A stretch of DNA of 64,000 bases, from contig JAWCNV010000009.1 of the NCBI GenBank assembly GCA_038848185.1, forward strand, positions 1-64,000, read 5' to 3'. Origin of the DNA: JAAOZP01 sp038848185 (lineage in GTDB: Archaea > Thermoproteota > EX4484-205 > JAAOZP01). Position 1 is the first letter of the stretch, and each line of letters starts with the position of its first letter. The translations under genes were made by a program, and so were the position numbers. Shown piece after piece: positions 24,532 to 32,760 of this stretch. The notes under the pieces were generated by a model. It saw nothing but the letters and a program-made list of their open reading frames with translations, had not been told where the DNA came from and ran no database searches.

Positions 24532-25029
24532 TCATGAAGCTTGGATCCTAACGTTTATGCCCAGCCTTTTAGCAAGCTTCTCGAGCAACTGGAGATGTTT
24601 CTCACTCAGCCCCTTCCCCTCTATTAACAGTTTAAACTCAGTCATGTTGCCGGGCAACCATACTTTACTCAACTCAACTATCCTAAAGGGGTATACTAGT
24701 TCTTCAAGCTTTCTCTTCTGGTCTTTCCTATAGTCCACTACAATGACTTTTTCACTGCCTATTTCACTTCTAAGCCTTTTAACAAGCTCCTCTCTATCCC
24801 TTATTATTCTAACCCCCTCATTATTGCTTAAAATTAGTAAAATATCCCCCTCTCTATACGCTTTTCTAAACTCAATCTTATCGAGTTCACGTACCCTGCT
24901 GGATTCCTCCAGCATGATTCTGGATACGGTTAGGTCAAGAGCGTCGTTCTTACCACTATCTATAAGCTCTTTACACTTTTGACATAGGCTCCCGCTTTTT
25001 GCACAGAAATCGCAGAAGGGTATTTTCAT
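24532..25029 (-). CDS. Archaeal zinc-ribbon/KH-like hypothetical protein
   Basis: A 165-residue protein with four cysteines at the N-terminus (CDFC and CQKC, residues 6-19), then a helical region and a C-terminal domain ending in KRLGINVRIQAS that resembles the last strand and helix of a KH-type nucleic-acid domain. I recognise it as a widespread archaeal type but do not know a proven function; RNA or DNA binding is inference. It starts upstream of aspS on the same strand, 12 bases away, so the two are probably cotranscribed. Confidence 0.65.
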   Translation of the reverse strand: MKIPFCDFCAKSGSLCQKCKELIDSGKNDALDLTVSRIMLEESSRVRELDKIEFRKAYREGDILLILSNNEGVRIIRDREELVKRLRSEIGSEKVIVVDYRKDQKRKLEELVYPFRIVELSKVWLPGNMTEFKLLIEGKGLSEKHLQLLEKLAKRLGINVRIQAS

Positions 25030-25175
25030 ATGCTATCTTGGAGCCTATTAAACACTTTTTAAACCTTCTCCCATTACCAAGCTGCTTGCATGTTTAACAG
25101 CCGCCTATGGTATCGGATGGTTAATCGTAGCCTAAAGTAAACCTTTTAAACACTCTGTTAGAGTAGGGTGCCGGT

Positions 25176-25346
25176 ATGAAGATAAGTGACCCTGTGCTGA
25201 TTGAAATCGTTAAGAACCGGAGGCTTCGCTTCATGGTATGTAGGAGCTGCGGTGCTAGGAATGCTATTGCGGCGAAGAAATGTAGGAAATGTCACAGTAA
25301 AAACCTGAGACCTAAGAGAACTGAGAGAAGGGCTAAGAAAGGATAG
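25176..25346 (+). CDS. rpl40e: Ribosomal protein L40e
   Basis: A 56-residue zinc-binding large-subunit protein. The sequence has the family order: a basic N-terminus (DPVLIEIVKNRRLRF), VCRSCGARN, CRKCHSKNLRPK and a Lys/Arg-rich tail. The four Cys form one zinc site. TATA-like TTTTAAAC at 25144 gives a short leader before the ATG. tRNA-Val follows 69 bases later. Confidence 0.93.
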   Translation: MKISDPVLIEIVKNRRLRFMVCRSCGARNAIAAKKCRKCHSKNLRPKRTERRAKKG

Positions 25347-25415
25347 AGGAATAAAGTTTATTCGAGTCTAAATGAAATAGAAAAGAATATAAAAGAGGCC
25401 TATTACAGATAAGAC

Positions 25416-25515
25416 GGGCCGGTCGTTCAGATGGTTAGGACGCTGCCCTCACACGGCAGAGGTCGCCGGTTCGAATATAAATATATAAAACTTGTCGAAA
25501 ATCCGGCCCGGCCCA
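25416..25515 (+). tRNA. tRNA-Val(CAC) with an intron in the T-loop
   Basis: Acceptor GGGCCGG/CCGGCCC, anticodon stem CTGCC/GGCAG with loop CTCACAC (anticodon CAC), T-stem GCCGG/CCGGC. Between the T-stem arms are 33 bases instead of 7, so about 26 bases are an intron inserted within the T-loop after TTCGAA. The insert is A/T-rich and contains TATAAATATATAAAA. No CCA is encoded. T-loop introns are known from some Thermoproteales tRNAs. Confidence 0.88.
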
Positions 25516-25648
25516 TCCTAATGGTTTAAACAGCTATATGAAGACCTTTATAATATGTGGGATCTACCCTTAGAAAATCAGGCTTCTCAGCTTTTTTTAC
25601 AATTGCCTGTGTAATCTACTTTGATAAGTTTGATCATGCCATAAGAAG

Positions 25649-26905
25649 TTAAATAGTGTAGCTATCTCCAATTTTTGGTGCTATTGCGTTAAGACCTAAA
25701 TTATTTCTAGCGTATTTTGCGAGGTTCTCACAATTATCCGGCTCTCCATGAACTATGAAAGTCTTCTCAGCATTAATCTTCTTCAAAAGCTCTTCAAGCT
25801 GGGTCTTACCACTATGCGAGGACAATTCGAAATGTTTTATCTCAGCCTTGACCTTAACCAGTTTACCGTCAAGCGTTATCAGTTTCTTCTCAAGCAGAAG
25901 TCTCCCAGGAGTTCCTTCAACCTGGTAGCTGACTAACGCTATAAGGTTTTTATCAGATTTCCCTACTTCCTTCAAGTAGAAGTTTACAGGGCCTCCTTGA
26001 AGCATTCCTGCAGGAGTTACGATTACACCCGGCCTCTTTAAAGCCTGCTCTCGTTGTCGCTGAACGTTTATCCATTTTACTTGTCCCGCTGCCTTCTCAA
26101 GTAGATCTGGTTCAGACAACCATTCTTGAAAGTTAAACAGTATTTCAGTCACCGTCCTAGCCATGCCATCGTAGTAAACATCATATGGAAAATTATATTT
26201 AGCAAGTATTGTTATTACTTCCTGTGACCTTCCAAGTCCGAAGGCTGGTACAAGCACTATACCGTTTCGTTCAACAACTTCTTTAAGCTTATTTACAAAC
26301 TTTTTCTCAACTTCCTCCCTTAAAGGATGATTCTTATTTGCATAAGTGCTCTCAACTATCGCTATATCTATCGGGGGGTAGTCTACATCAGCTCCTTTAA
26401 GCAAGGTTGTTCCTATAGTGTTAATGTCTCCGGTGTAAAGAATTCTTCGGCCTTCAAGCTCGAGCATTGCCTGCCCTCCTCCGGGAGTATGGCCTGCTGA
26501 TAGAAAAGTCAGCTTGAAGCCGTTTCTGGAAAATTCCTGCTGGTAATCCAGCTTCTTAGATTTTTCTATAAATCTATCTACCTCAAGAACCTCGAATGGA
26601 ACCAGCTCCTTCGACACTCTGATGAAATCTAGAAGTATGAGTTTCGCTAAAGGTGCTGTTAAACTAGTTAAGAATGATTCTCTCTCTCCACCTATGAAAA
26701 ATATGGGTGCCGCCCCCACATGATCTAAATGAGCATGTGTTATAACTATCTCATCCACCTCTTTAGGGGGGATATGCATGGGGTATTTTATTTTCCTCCC
26801 GGAAAGCATTACTCCTGCATCTAGTAGAAAACGTCTTTCTCTACCTGCTAAATATATGGCGGACCTTCCTACTTCACGGACACCGCCTAGAAATTTTATA
26901 AGCAT
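25649..26905 (-). CDS. aCPSF2/RNase J-like beta-CASP ribonuclease
   Basis: A 418-residue metallo-beta-lactamase nuclease with an embedded beta-CASP domain and no N-terminal KH domains, as in aCPSF2-type archaeal RNases. Motifs are HAHLDHVG (about 57), GHTPGGGQ near 145, TGDIN near 162, then beta-CASP PAGMLQGGP (about 300) and the late SSHSGKTQL and VHGEPDN motifs (about 355 and 385). It acts in RNA 5'-3' trimming in studied relatives. The start MLIKFLGGVREVGRS is typical. Confidence 0.92.
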   Translation of the reverse strand: MLIKFLGGVREVGRSAIYLAGRERRFLLDAGVMLSGRKIKYPMHIPPKEVDEIVITHAHLDHVGAAPIFFIGGERESFLTSLTAPLAKLILLDFIRVSKELVPFEVLEVDRFIEKSKKLDYQQEFSRNGFKLTFLSAGHTPGGGQAMLELEGRRILYTGDINTIGTTLLKGADVDYPPIDIAIVESTYANKNHPLREEVEKKFVNKLKEVVERNGIVLVPAFGLGRSQEVITILAKYNFPYDVYYDGMARTVTEILFNFQEWLSEPDLLEKAAGQVKWINVQRQREQALKRPGVIVTPAGMLQGGPVNFYLKEVGKSDKNLIALVSYQVEGTPGRLLLEKKLITLDGKLVKVKAEIKHFELSSHSGKTQLEELLKKINAEKTFIVHGEPDNCENLAKYARNNLGLNAIAPKIGDSYTI

Positions 26906-26987
26906 GTTTTAATCCTCTTCCTGAGGGCTTATTTCCTCCCTTTATTTAAAGTTTTAATAAGAGGGGTGAAGACTTACGTAAGAGAGG

Positions 26988-27626
26988 TTGCTGAAAAGAG
27001 TTCTGAAAAATACGGCTGGGACTGCGGATTGCATGCTAATATGTCTACCCGGTATTGGACTGGTAGGTTCCCTTACTGGAGAGCTTTTCATAGAGTCGGC
27101 TTCTGAAACCTCTCCACTACTAGAGTTTTACCCCGAGTCACTTCTATATGTATCAGTGGCTTCCAAGGAGGGTCTAATATCTCCTCCCAAAATAACTGTT
27201 AGCAAAATCCGTATACGTGAAATGGGAGACTTGATGATCGTCAGAGGCTATTCTCAGCCTACGACTCAAAACAACCAGTATGAGTTAGCTGAGAAGCTAG
27301 TCGAGGTTGCTGAGAACTTTGGAGTAAAACTTGTCATAGGGATTGGAGGATATGCTGTTTCTCAAATAGGCGAAAAAAGAAAAACGTATCTTTCCTCATC
27401 CGACTGGAGGGTCTCAATAATCGGGGCTTCAGCGGGCTTCCTACCTCTAAGAGGAACCGTTGTCGGGGCTGCTGGCCTAGTTCCAGGTCTTGCAAGCCTG
27501 CACGGTTTGAATAGTGCCTGTATACTTGTAGAAACCAGTGGTGAAAGCCCTGATTTGATCGCTGCTAAGACTGCTTATAACAACATAATGGTTTTTCTTA
27601 AAAAATACTTTACCGAGTCTCTGTAG
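26988..27626 (+). CDS. PAC2-family proteasome assembly chaperone-like protein
   Basis: A 212-residue protein with the PAC2 pattern: LICLPGIGLVGSLTGELF (about 17-34), YPESLLYVS, LVIGIGGYAV (about 113) and IIGASAGFLPLRGTVVGAAGLVPGLASLHGL (about 145-175). Eukaryotic PAC2 assists 20S proteasome assembly; archaeal roles are less clear. TTG start at 26988, with GAGAG just before it. It is convergent with the Lsm gene, 6 bases apart. Confidence 0.88.
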   Translation: MLKRVLKNTAGTADCMLICLPGIGLVGSLTGELFIESASETSPLLEFYPESLLYVSVASKEGLISPPKITVSKIRIREMGDLMIVRGYSQPTTQNNQYELAEKLVEVAENFGVKLVIGIGGYAVSQIGEKRKTYLSSSDWRVSIIGASAGFLPLRGTVVGAAGLVPGLASLHGLNSACILVETSGESPDLIAAKTAYNNIMVFLKKYFTESL

Positions 27627-27632
27627 GTCTTT

Positions 27633-28052
27633 TTAAGTTTCTAAAGTCTCTTTAATGAATTCATTATATATCTCACTGACTTTTTCTGCTGCAAGACCGC
27701 TTCCTTCAATAACACCGTTTTCAGTAACCCTTATCCTGTTCATCACTATTATTACTCCAGCCTCATCATTGTACTGAACCATTTTAGGAAATACTCTCTC
27801 TATTCTCTCCGCTAGCCTCCTTAAATCAACCACTGCTTTCCTAAGCTCCATCCTCTTGACATTACTGCCGTTAAGTATCATTTTAGGTATCTTCTTACCA
27901 TCCTTTAGCTCAACATCATTTAAAATCACCGAGAAAGTATCTATGTCTAAAGAAGCCAAAATACCTGAGAACTCCTCCCCGCTTTGAGTGAAGACTGTAA
28001 CTTTTTTCCCTATTAGGCGATTGACTTCTGTTGTAAACCCTGTTCTCATCAT
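27633..28052 (-). CDS. Lsm protein with C-terminal domain (SmAP3-like)
   Basis: A 139-residue protein with an N-terminal Sm fold (about 1-72: NRLIGKKVTVFTQSGEEFSGILASLDIDTFSVIL and ILNGSNVKRMEL) and a C-terminal alpha/beta domain (about 78-139) as in SmAP3. Sm rings bind RNA; the extra domain is characteristic of this archaeal subgroup. Start at MMRTG or the second Met. Confidence 0.85.
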   Translation of the reverse strand: MMRTGFTTEVNRLIGKKVTVFTQSGEEFSGILASLDIDTFSVILNDVELKDGKKIPKMILNGSNVKRMELRKAVVDLRRLAERIERVFPKMVQYNDEAGVIIVMNRIRVTENGVIEGSGLAAEKVSEIYNEFIKETLET

Positions 28053-28174
28053 TTTAACCTCATTTTTACACTACACTCCCTATTTTTAATACTTTCTGAG
28101 GCAATAAATTTACTTTAAGACATAATGTTTTTCCATGGCTGTTTTTATTGTTTAGCAAATATAGTTTTTAGAAG

Positions 28175-29095
28175 ATGCAGCGGGAAACTATTCCAAACGT
28201 TGAAACACCTGTTAAATGTCCTAGTTGCAATTCTCCTCTGGTGGGTTCAGGAGATGAACTGGTTTGCAGTAAGTGTGGTTTAGTGATTAACGTTTTAAAC
28301 AAATATGTTGCTTCTTATGATCAAAATCATACTTTTCAAGATGATTGTCGCTATGGAAGTATTATCGCAGAACACGGTTTCACTTCAAATATTTCCCGTA
28401 TTCAAAGGAACCTTTTTTCTTCAACTAGGAGAAAGGAAAACGAGTTAAAATGGCTGGTAGATAAAATATGTGACAATTTCCATCTAGGTTGCTCTATAAG
28501 ACTTTATTCATATAAGACTGGTCTTATTCTTTTAAATAAATTTCGCTGCAGCAACAAAAAAATTAATTTAGCAGCGATTGCCACATATTCCGTAGTTTCT
28601 GCATCAAGGTTCTATAATCTTAACATAGTTCCCCAATACAAGAAGATCCAAGCATATTTGCAGAATATAGGTTTCAAGATCAGAACTAGGGACCTGTTTC
28701 ACGTAATATTTAGTGCAAGAGAAATGGGGCTTGTCGAGGCAAAATGTGAAACCAGTAAAACGATCAATGAAATAATATCCATGATGATGAAAGGCAATAC
28801 TCGATTACAGAAGCTTAAACCCGAAGAAAGAACACGGTTTCTCAACAATCTCAGAATTATCTCAATAAGACTCTTCAACGATTTAAAATCTAGGCATTAT
28901 TATTTCAGAGGTAAAAATCCTACGATATGTTTGGCTTCCTCCATTTACGCTGCCTCCAAGGAAGCTTCATCTATTTCAAACATTAAAAACCCTGTGACTC
29001 AGAAAGAACTGGCAGGATACATAGGATATGCTGAATACAGTGTCAGAGAAACATATGAAGAGTTATTTGGAAAGAATGCGCGTATCACTCTATAA
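28175..29095 (+). CDS. tfb: Divergent transcription factor B (TFB) paralogue
   Basis: A 306-residue TFIIB-like factor that bridges TATA/TBP and RNA polymerase. The N-terminal zinc ribbon CPSCNSPL...CSKCGLV (about 14-37) is followed by a shortened B-finger/linker and two cyclin folds (about 95-190 and 205-300). The linker lacks the usual long R/K-rich conserved stretch, the sequence is Lys/Asn/Ile-rich, and core repeats are weakly conserved, so this is probably a specialised paralogue and not the housekeeping TFB. Its last 6 bases overlap the end of the pilin-like operon, which suggests it may serve that cluster. Confidence 0.85.
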   Translation: MQRETIPNVETPVKCPSCNSPLVGSGDELVCSKCGLVINVLNKYVASYDQNHTFQDDCRYGSIIAEHGFTSNISRIQRNLFSSTRRKENELKWLVDKICDNFHLGCSIRLYSYKTGLILLNKFRCSNKKINLAAIATYSVVSASRFYNLNIVPQYKKIQAYLQNIGFKIRTRDLFHVIFSAREMGLVEAKCETSKTINEIISMMMKGNTRLQKLKPEERTRFLNNLRIISIRLFNDLKSRHYYFRGKNPTICLASSIYAASKEASSISNIKNPVTQKELAGYIGYAEYSVRETYEELFGKNARITL

Positions 29096-29539
29096 GCCCT
29101 CTTCAAGTGTCCTGCTTACCCTGTGATTACGCTCAAAGGAAAAAAGCCCTTCCAAATCATTTACATAAGCCTTAACGTCGATTTCGATAAAACAGTTTTC
29201 TGCATAATTAATAGTGTAGTTAAAATTGACCAATATCCCGTATTCATTGAAAAATTCTCTGGTCTCGATAACTCTATTCATAAACTCCCCCGCCTCCTCT
29301 TCTAATAATTGTTTGAGGACCGTGAAATTGCCCTCCGATGAATAAACGCTTCTATCCAAAATGGTGCTAAAACTTTCAAACACGTCGCTTATAAAGGAAT
29401 CCGCTAAAAAGGCTTTAGATTTTTGTTTCAGATAGTTTTCTAGGATAATACTGTCAATGAGAACCATCACATTTACCGTTAGTAAAATAATTGTGATAAG
29501 TGTTAAAGTAGTTATTGGTATCAACCAGGTTTTGATCAT
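29090..29539 (-). CDS. Small single-TM pilin-like/secretion protein
   Basis: A 149-residue protein with one strong N-terminal hydrophobic helix (residues 4-30, ending VNVMVLIDS) and a soluble C-terminal domain with helices and strands. I see no class III or class I prepilin cleavage motif. Layout fits minor pilins or TadE/F-like pseudopilins. Last gene of the minus-strand operon 30591 to 29090; its ATG overlaps the preceding stop by 4 bases, indicating tight coupling. Confidence 0.6.
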   Translation of the reverse strand: MIKTWLIPITTLTLITIILLTVNVMVLIDSIILENYLKQKSKAFLADSFISDVFESFSTILDRSVYSSEGNFTVLKQLLEEEAGEFMNRVIETREFFNEYGILVNFNYTINYAENCFIEIDVKAYVNDLEGLFSFERNHRVSRTLEEGL

Positions 29540-29916
29540 TTTTCAACTCCTACAGTAACATACGTAGTGTCTTCGCTGCTAATCTTAACAACCTTAATAT
29601 ACCGGACTTGTTCAGCCACGATGTTTGAAAAACTCTTGTTTTCGACAAGTATTCCCCCGTTTTTCCTATTAAAGAGTTCTACGGTACACCACCTGACCCC
29701 ATTAGAATCGAGAAAATCTACTATCTCTTTAAGCATTTTATTAACATCATGTGAGTTCTGCTGACATATTCTAAGTACATTCACCTCTACTATTAAATCC
29801 CTTTCGACATCATCTAGCAATTCTGTCTTTGATCTTATGCCTTGTGAAACAGTGATTGTTAATAATAGTAGAAAACTGCTTAAGATTATTGCGAGAGTTC
29901 CCTCAAAATATTGCAT
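29536..29916 (-). CDS. Small single-TM pilin-like protein
   Basis: A 126-residue protein: short start MQYFEG, hydrophobic helix (about 7-27, TLAIILSSFLLLLTITVSQG), then a polar domain containing two cysteines (about 52 and 77) that might pair outside the cell. The layout is that of a pseudopilin with Glu near position 5 of the hydrophobic segment. Start lies 5 bases after the upstream stop and overlaps the next gene by 4 bases. Confidence 0.6.
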   Translation of the reverse strand: MQYFEGTLAIILSSFLLLLTITVSQGIRSKTELLDDVERDLIVEVNVLRICQQNSHDVNKMLKEIVDFLDSNGVRWCTVELFNRKNGGILVENKSFSNIVAEQVRYIKVVKISSEDTTYVTVGVEK

Positions 29917-29921
29917 TTATT

Positions 29922-30053
29922 TCACCATTTTTTAACAAAACTGATTGTAATAGATATGTTACTGAAAGTAAGAAGCATGGCTAGTCCCAATTCAATAACT
30001 AATATTAGCATTATAAAGGAGGATGTCAAGAAATCCAAAAGCTTGTCACTCAT
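29922..30053 (-). CDS. Small membrane peptide, 43 residues
   Basis: ATG at 30051-30053 to TGA at 29922-29924. The product is almost one hydrophobic helix (about 8-33) with a short basic C-terminus (FVKKW). Its ATG overlaps the previous stop as ATGA, and the next gene follows after 5 bases, which together support translation. It could be a small pilin or holin-like assembly peptide; function unknown. Confidence 0.6.
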   Translation of the reverse strand: MSDKLLDFLTSSFIMLILVIELGLAMLLTFSNISITISFVKKW

Positions 30054-30430
30054 TGCTCAGTTAACATAACTCCATTGCTTAACGTTTTAATTAGATAAGT
30101 TTTCCCAGGTTCGAGCATTATCTTGTTAAATTTGTATTTTCCTTCCCCTTTAAATATGCAGGTTTTCTCAATCAGGATGTAGCATTCATAATCTTTTAGC
30201 AGAATCGAATAGTGGAATAACGGTATGCTTGGAATCGAAATAGTGAATTCTCCTCCATATTCAGCTGAAAGATCAGCATGCTTCTCAATGATCATTAAGA
30301 TGCTCTCGGCTACGTTGTTTAAGAACTCTTCTCTTAAAATATTAGTTGCATGAAATACTGCAATGCTTACTGCAACTGTCAAGGATATCCATGCCATGTC
30401 TTTCAAATGTTCTTCAAGGATTTCATTCAA
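30050..30430 (-). CDS. Small single-TM pilin-like protein
   Basis: A 126-residue protein with an N-terminal hydrophobic helix after a charged start (MNEILEEHLKDMAWISLTVAVSIAVFHA, helix about 12-29) and a beta-rich C-terminal domain with two Cys (about 82 and 90). It looks like a membrane-anchored pilus or secretion accessory. Second gene of the minus operon; start 18 bases after the previous stop, with GGGAGTGA as Shine-Dalgarno. Confidence 0.6.
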   Translation of the reverse strand: MNEILEEHLKDMAWISLTVAVSIAVFHATNILREEFLNNVAESILMIIEKHADLSAEYGGEFTISIPSIPLFHYSILLKDYECYILIEKTCIFKGEGKYKFNKIMLEPGKTYLIKTLSNGVMLTEQ

Positions 30431-30447
30431 GCTGCTTCACTCCCTTC

Positions 30448-30591
30448 TTAATAAGTGGCAAGCAACTTAACCACACTTTCATAGATCTGCTTAAGCATGG
30501 GGATTATTTGGTCAGCCAAGTAGGCAATGCTTAAGCCTAGAAATATTATTGAAAGTAACATTACTAAGCTTTTCTCAAGCAGGTTACTCAT
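30448..30591 (-). CDS. Small membrane peptide, 47 residues, first gene of minus operon
   Basis: ATG at 30589-30591. The product MSNLLEKSLVMLLSIIFLGL continues as one hydrophobic helix (about 8-27) followed by an amphipathic helix ending YESVVKLLATY. This resembles the size and layout of the class III-type pilin at 34.2 kb but lacks its Gln-x-Ile-x-Glu motif. Candidate pilin or CedA1-like subunit by size and context only. Confidence 0.55.
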   Translation of the reverse strand: MSNLLEKSLVMLLSIIFLGLSIAYLADQIIPMLKQIYESVVKLLATY

Positions 30592-30670
30592 TGTCAACCA
30601 TCTCTACTGTAGTTATTAGTTTATTTTTCATTTTCAACTTCTAATAAAGCTCTATGATAACGGCTTATAA

Positions 30671-30696
30671 TCACCAATGCGTTTCGATATTGGTGA
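30671..30696. promoter_or_regulatory. Inverted repeat in divergent promoter region
   Basis: TCACCAAT and ATTGGTGA form a perfect 8-bp dyad with a 10-base centre, which suits a dimeric DNA-binding regulator. It lies directly before AATAAATA (30696-30703), the probable TATA box of the plus-strand operon starting at 30725, and also upstream of the minus-strand operon. Confidence 0.55.
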
Positions 30697-30724
30697 ATAA
30701 ATATCTTGCCCGCTGAATTCAAGA

Positions 30725-30880
30725 ATGAGGTTGATTCCCCAAGATGAGTTGCTGATAGGTGCGATACTCCAAGAGATAGATGATTTGAAGATCAATCTAA
30801 GCAAGCTTAACAGTAGAATTTTAAACTTGGAGAAAAAGTATCGTGAGTTAAACGAGTTTATAAGGGATGTGTCTAAATGA
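30725..30880 (+). CDS. Small coiled-coil protein, 51 residues
   Basis: ATG at 30725 to TGA at 30878-30880, overlapping the ATPase start by 4 bases (ATGA). The product is largely one amphipathic helix with heptad-like spacing (LLIGAILQEIDDLKINLSKL, then LNLEKKYRELNEF), so a coiled coil is likely. It is probably near-leaderless given the TATA-like AATAAATA 22 bases upstream. It may act as an adaptor or regulator of the secretion ATPase; no family recognised. Confidence 0.6.
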   Translation: MRLIPQDELLIGAILQEIDDLKINLSKLNSRILNLEKKYRELNEFIRDVSK

Positions 30881-32760
30881 GCTGTTTTCAGCATACTTCT
30901 CTATGCGCTGATATTGGAAGAACATGGATTTGGAGCAATATTGGAAGAACCCTTTATTTGTTTTATCCCGATTACTCTGAGACAAATCCGCAGGTTATCT
31001 GCGATATTATGCATAAACTTATGTATTTTACTCCCCAAAGAGTTCTGATAAGTTTTAAGGATCATTGGTATGATGTCTGCAAAGAGTATCTTGACTCGAT
31101 GAAAAAATATTCTAGGGAAGCTATGAAGGAGAAAACTGGGCTTTATAGAATGCTTTCAGAAAAATATGGTACGGCAGATCTTGATTTAAACGATGCTCGT
31201 GAAAAGCTTTCTATTCGTCCGTTTTATGGGAGTGTGTATTCAAAGTTAATACTGCAGCTTCCCCTGCCCAGTAGTTTTTTAGTCGAATGCCAGCTTCAAG
31301 AATATGAAAAAATCTTCAAAATAAGAAGCCTAGGGGAACATAATTATTTTTTAGGCCATTTATCTTATGGTGTAGATGCTAAAAAGAGCTCGTACAGGAT
31401 TTCATTTAAGGTAGATGATTTTTTCTGGATTAAAAGAGAGCTTTCAACAATTCTGCATTTCATCTACTCTGAGAAAATGCTTAGAACCGGAAAGCTTAAA
31501 GATATTGTTGAATACCGGTTTGAAGCCGGTTTAAAATTTTTAAAAGTGTTAACTTCTGAAGAAATGGATGAGCCGGTTAAAAAGTCTCTTGTTGAGCATG
31601 CTGTTTACTCTTCAATGGGTCTCTCAAAAATATATCCTCTAATAAATGATGGTAATGTGCAATGTTTCTTCTTGGATGATGTGGGAAGAAAAATTTATGT
31701 TGATCATGCTTTTTTCGGAAGACTTAATACAAACCTAATTCTTAAAGAAAAGGATTTTGAGAGTCTTGTAACACTAGTAAAGAGGGAAACTGGTCTTAAC
31801 CTAGATTATTCTCATCCTTCAATTAAGGCATCAATAGTTTTCAATAAGGTGTTAACGAGAGTTTCAATAGATGCTCCGCCTTTAACGCTGGGAAGAGGAG
31901 TCATAGATGTGCGGAAGCATGTGGTAAACACATTGTCATTAAGAGATCTTTTAGGATCAGAGTATTTCTCAATAGAGTCTGCAGCTTTTCTCATCTTTGC
32001 AATACTTAACCGTGCTAACATATCCATTATAGGTGAGCCCAACTCCGGTAAAACTTCTCTTCTAAACTTCTTAAGCTACTTTATGCCTTCTTGGTGGCGT
32101 ATAGTACATATAGAAGATGCTCTTGAAACACTTCCGCCTAAAATCTTCAACCAGCATAGAGTAGTGTATATTGTTGACCCGTTTGAAAGCGGAGAGAAAG
32201 GCAGTACGAAAACACTTGAGATAGTTAAAGTTCTTCACAGGACTCCCTCTTACCTTATACTGGGGGAAATTCAAACAAAGGGTCATGTAAAAGCGATGTT
32301 TCACGCTATCTCTGCTGGACTGAGGGTCATGCACACTGCGCATGCATCCAGCAATATCGGGTTTATTAAAAGACTTGCGGAGGTCCACAACATTCCTCGC
32401 TTATTAATTTCTGAGCTTGATTTGATAATATTAATGAAGAAGCTTGAGTTAAATAACAGTATTAAGCGGTTTATTGGTGAAATAGTAGAAGTAAACCATG
32501 ATTCTAACATAAATAAACTGTTTTCGAGGAACACCGTATTAGAGGAAATGTGTTGCCAGTCAAGTTTAAAGGGTTCAGAAATCTTTGAGAGACTTGCACG
32601 TTTAAACTGTATTGAAGAGAAATTTCTTTACGGTGAATATGAAGAGATTGAGAAGACGCTTAGAGAAAACCGTTATTCAGAGAACACGATCGTTAATAAT
32701 CTTATTCAAAAAATTCATTCAAGAGTGCTTGGAAAAAGCGCGCGAGGTTCATCGGTATGA
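30877..32760 (+). CDS. TadA/VirB11-like secretion ATPase
   Basis: A 627-residue GspE/TadA/VirB11-superfamily ATPase powering pilus assembly or secretion. The long N-terminal part (about 1-350) is poorly conserved; the core has Walker A GEPNSGKTS (about 386-394), an Asp-box-like VHIEDALETLP (about 410), Walker B YLILGEIQ (about 465) and the His-box HTAHA (about 486). The C-terminal 90 residues are helical. The catalytic core looks intact. Downstream genes encode a TadC-like platform, so this is the assembly motor of the cluster. Confidence 0.88.
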   Translation: MSCFQHTSLCADIGRTWIWSNIGRTLYLFYPDYSETNPQVICDIMHKLMYFTPQRVLISFKDHWYDVCKEYLDSMKKYSREAMKEKTGLYRMLSEKYGTADLDLNDAREKLSIRPFYGSVYSKLILQLPLPSSFLVECQLQEYEKIFKIRSLGEHNYFLGHLSYGVDAKKSSYRISFKVDDFFWIKRELSTILHFIYSEKMLRTGKLKDIVEYRFEAGLKFLKVLTSEEMDEPVKKSLVEHAVYSSMGLSKIYPLINDGNVQCFFLDDVGRKIYVDHAFFGRLNTNLILKEKDFESLVTLVKRETGLNLDYSHPSIKASIVFNKVLTRVSIDAPPLTLGRGVIDVRKHVVNTLSLRDLLGSEYFSIESAAFLIFAILNRANISIIGEPNSGKTSLLNFLSYFMPSWWRIVHIEDALETLPPKIFNQHRVVYIVDPFESGEKGSTKTLEIVKVLHRTPSYLILGEIQTKGHVKAMFHAISAGLRVMHTAHASSNIGFIKRLAEVHNIPRLLISELDLIILMKKLELNNSIKRFIGEIVEVNHDSNINKLFSRNTVLEEMCCQSSLKGSEIFERLARLNCIEEKFLYGEYEEIEKTLRENRYSENTIVNNLIQKIHSRVLGKSARGSSV

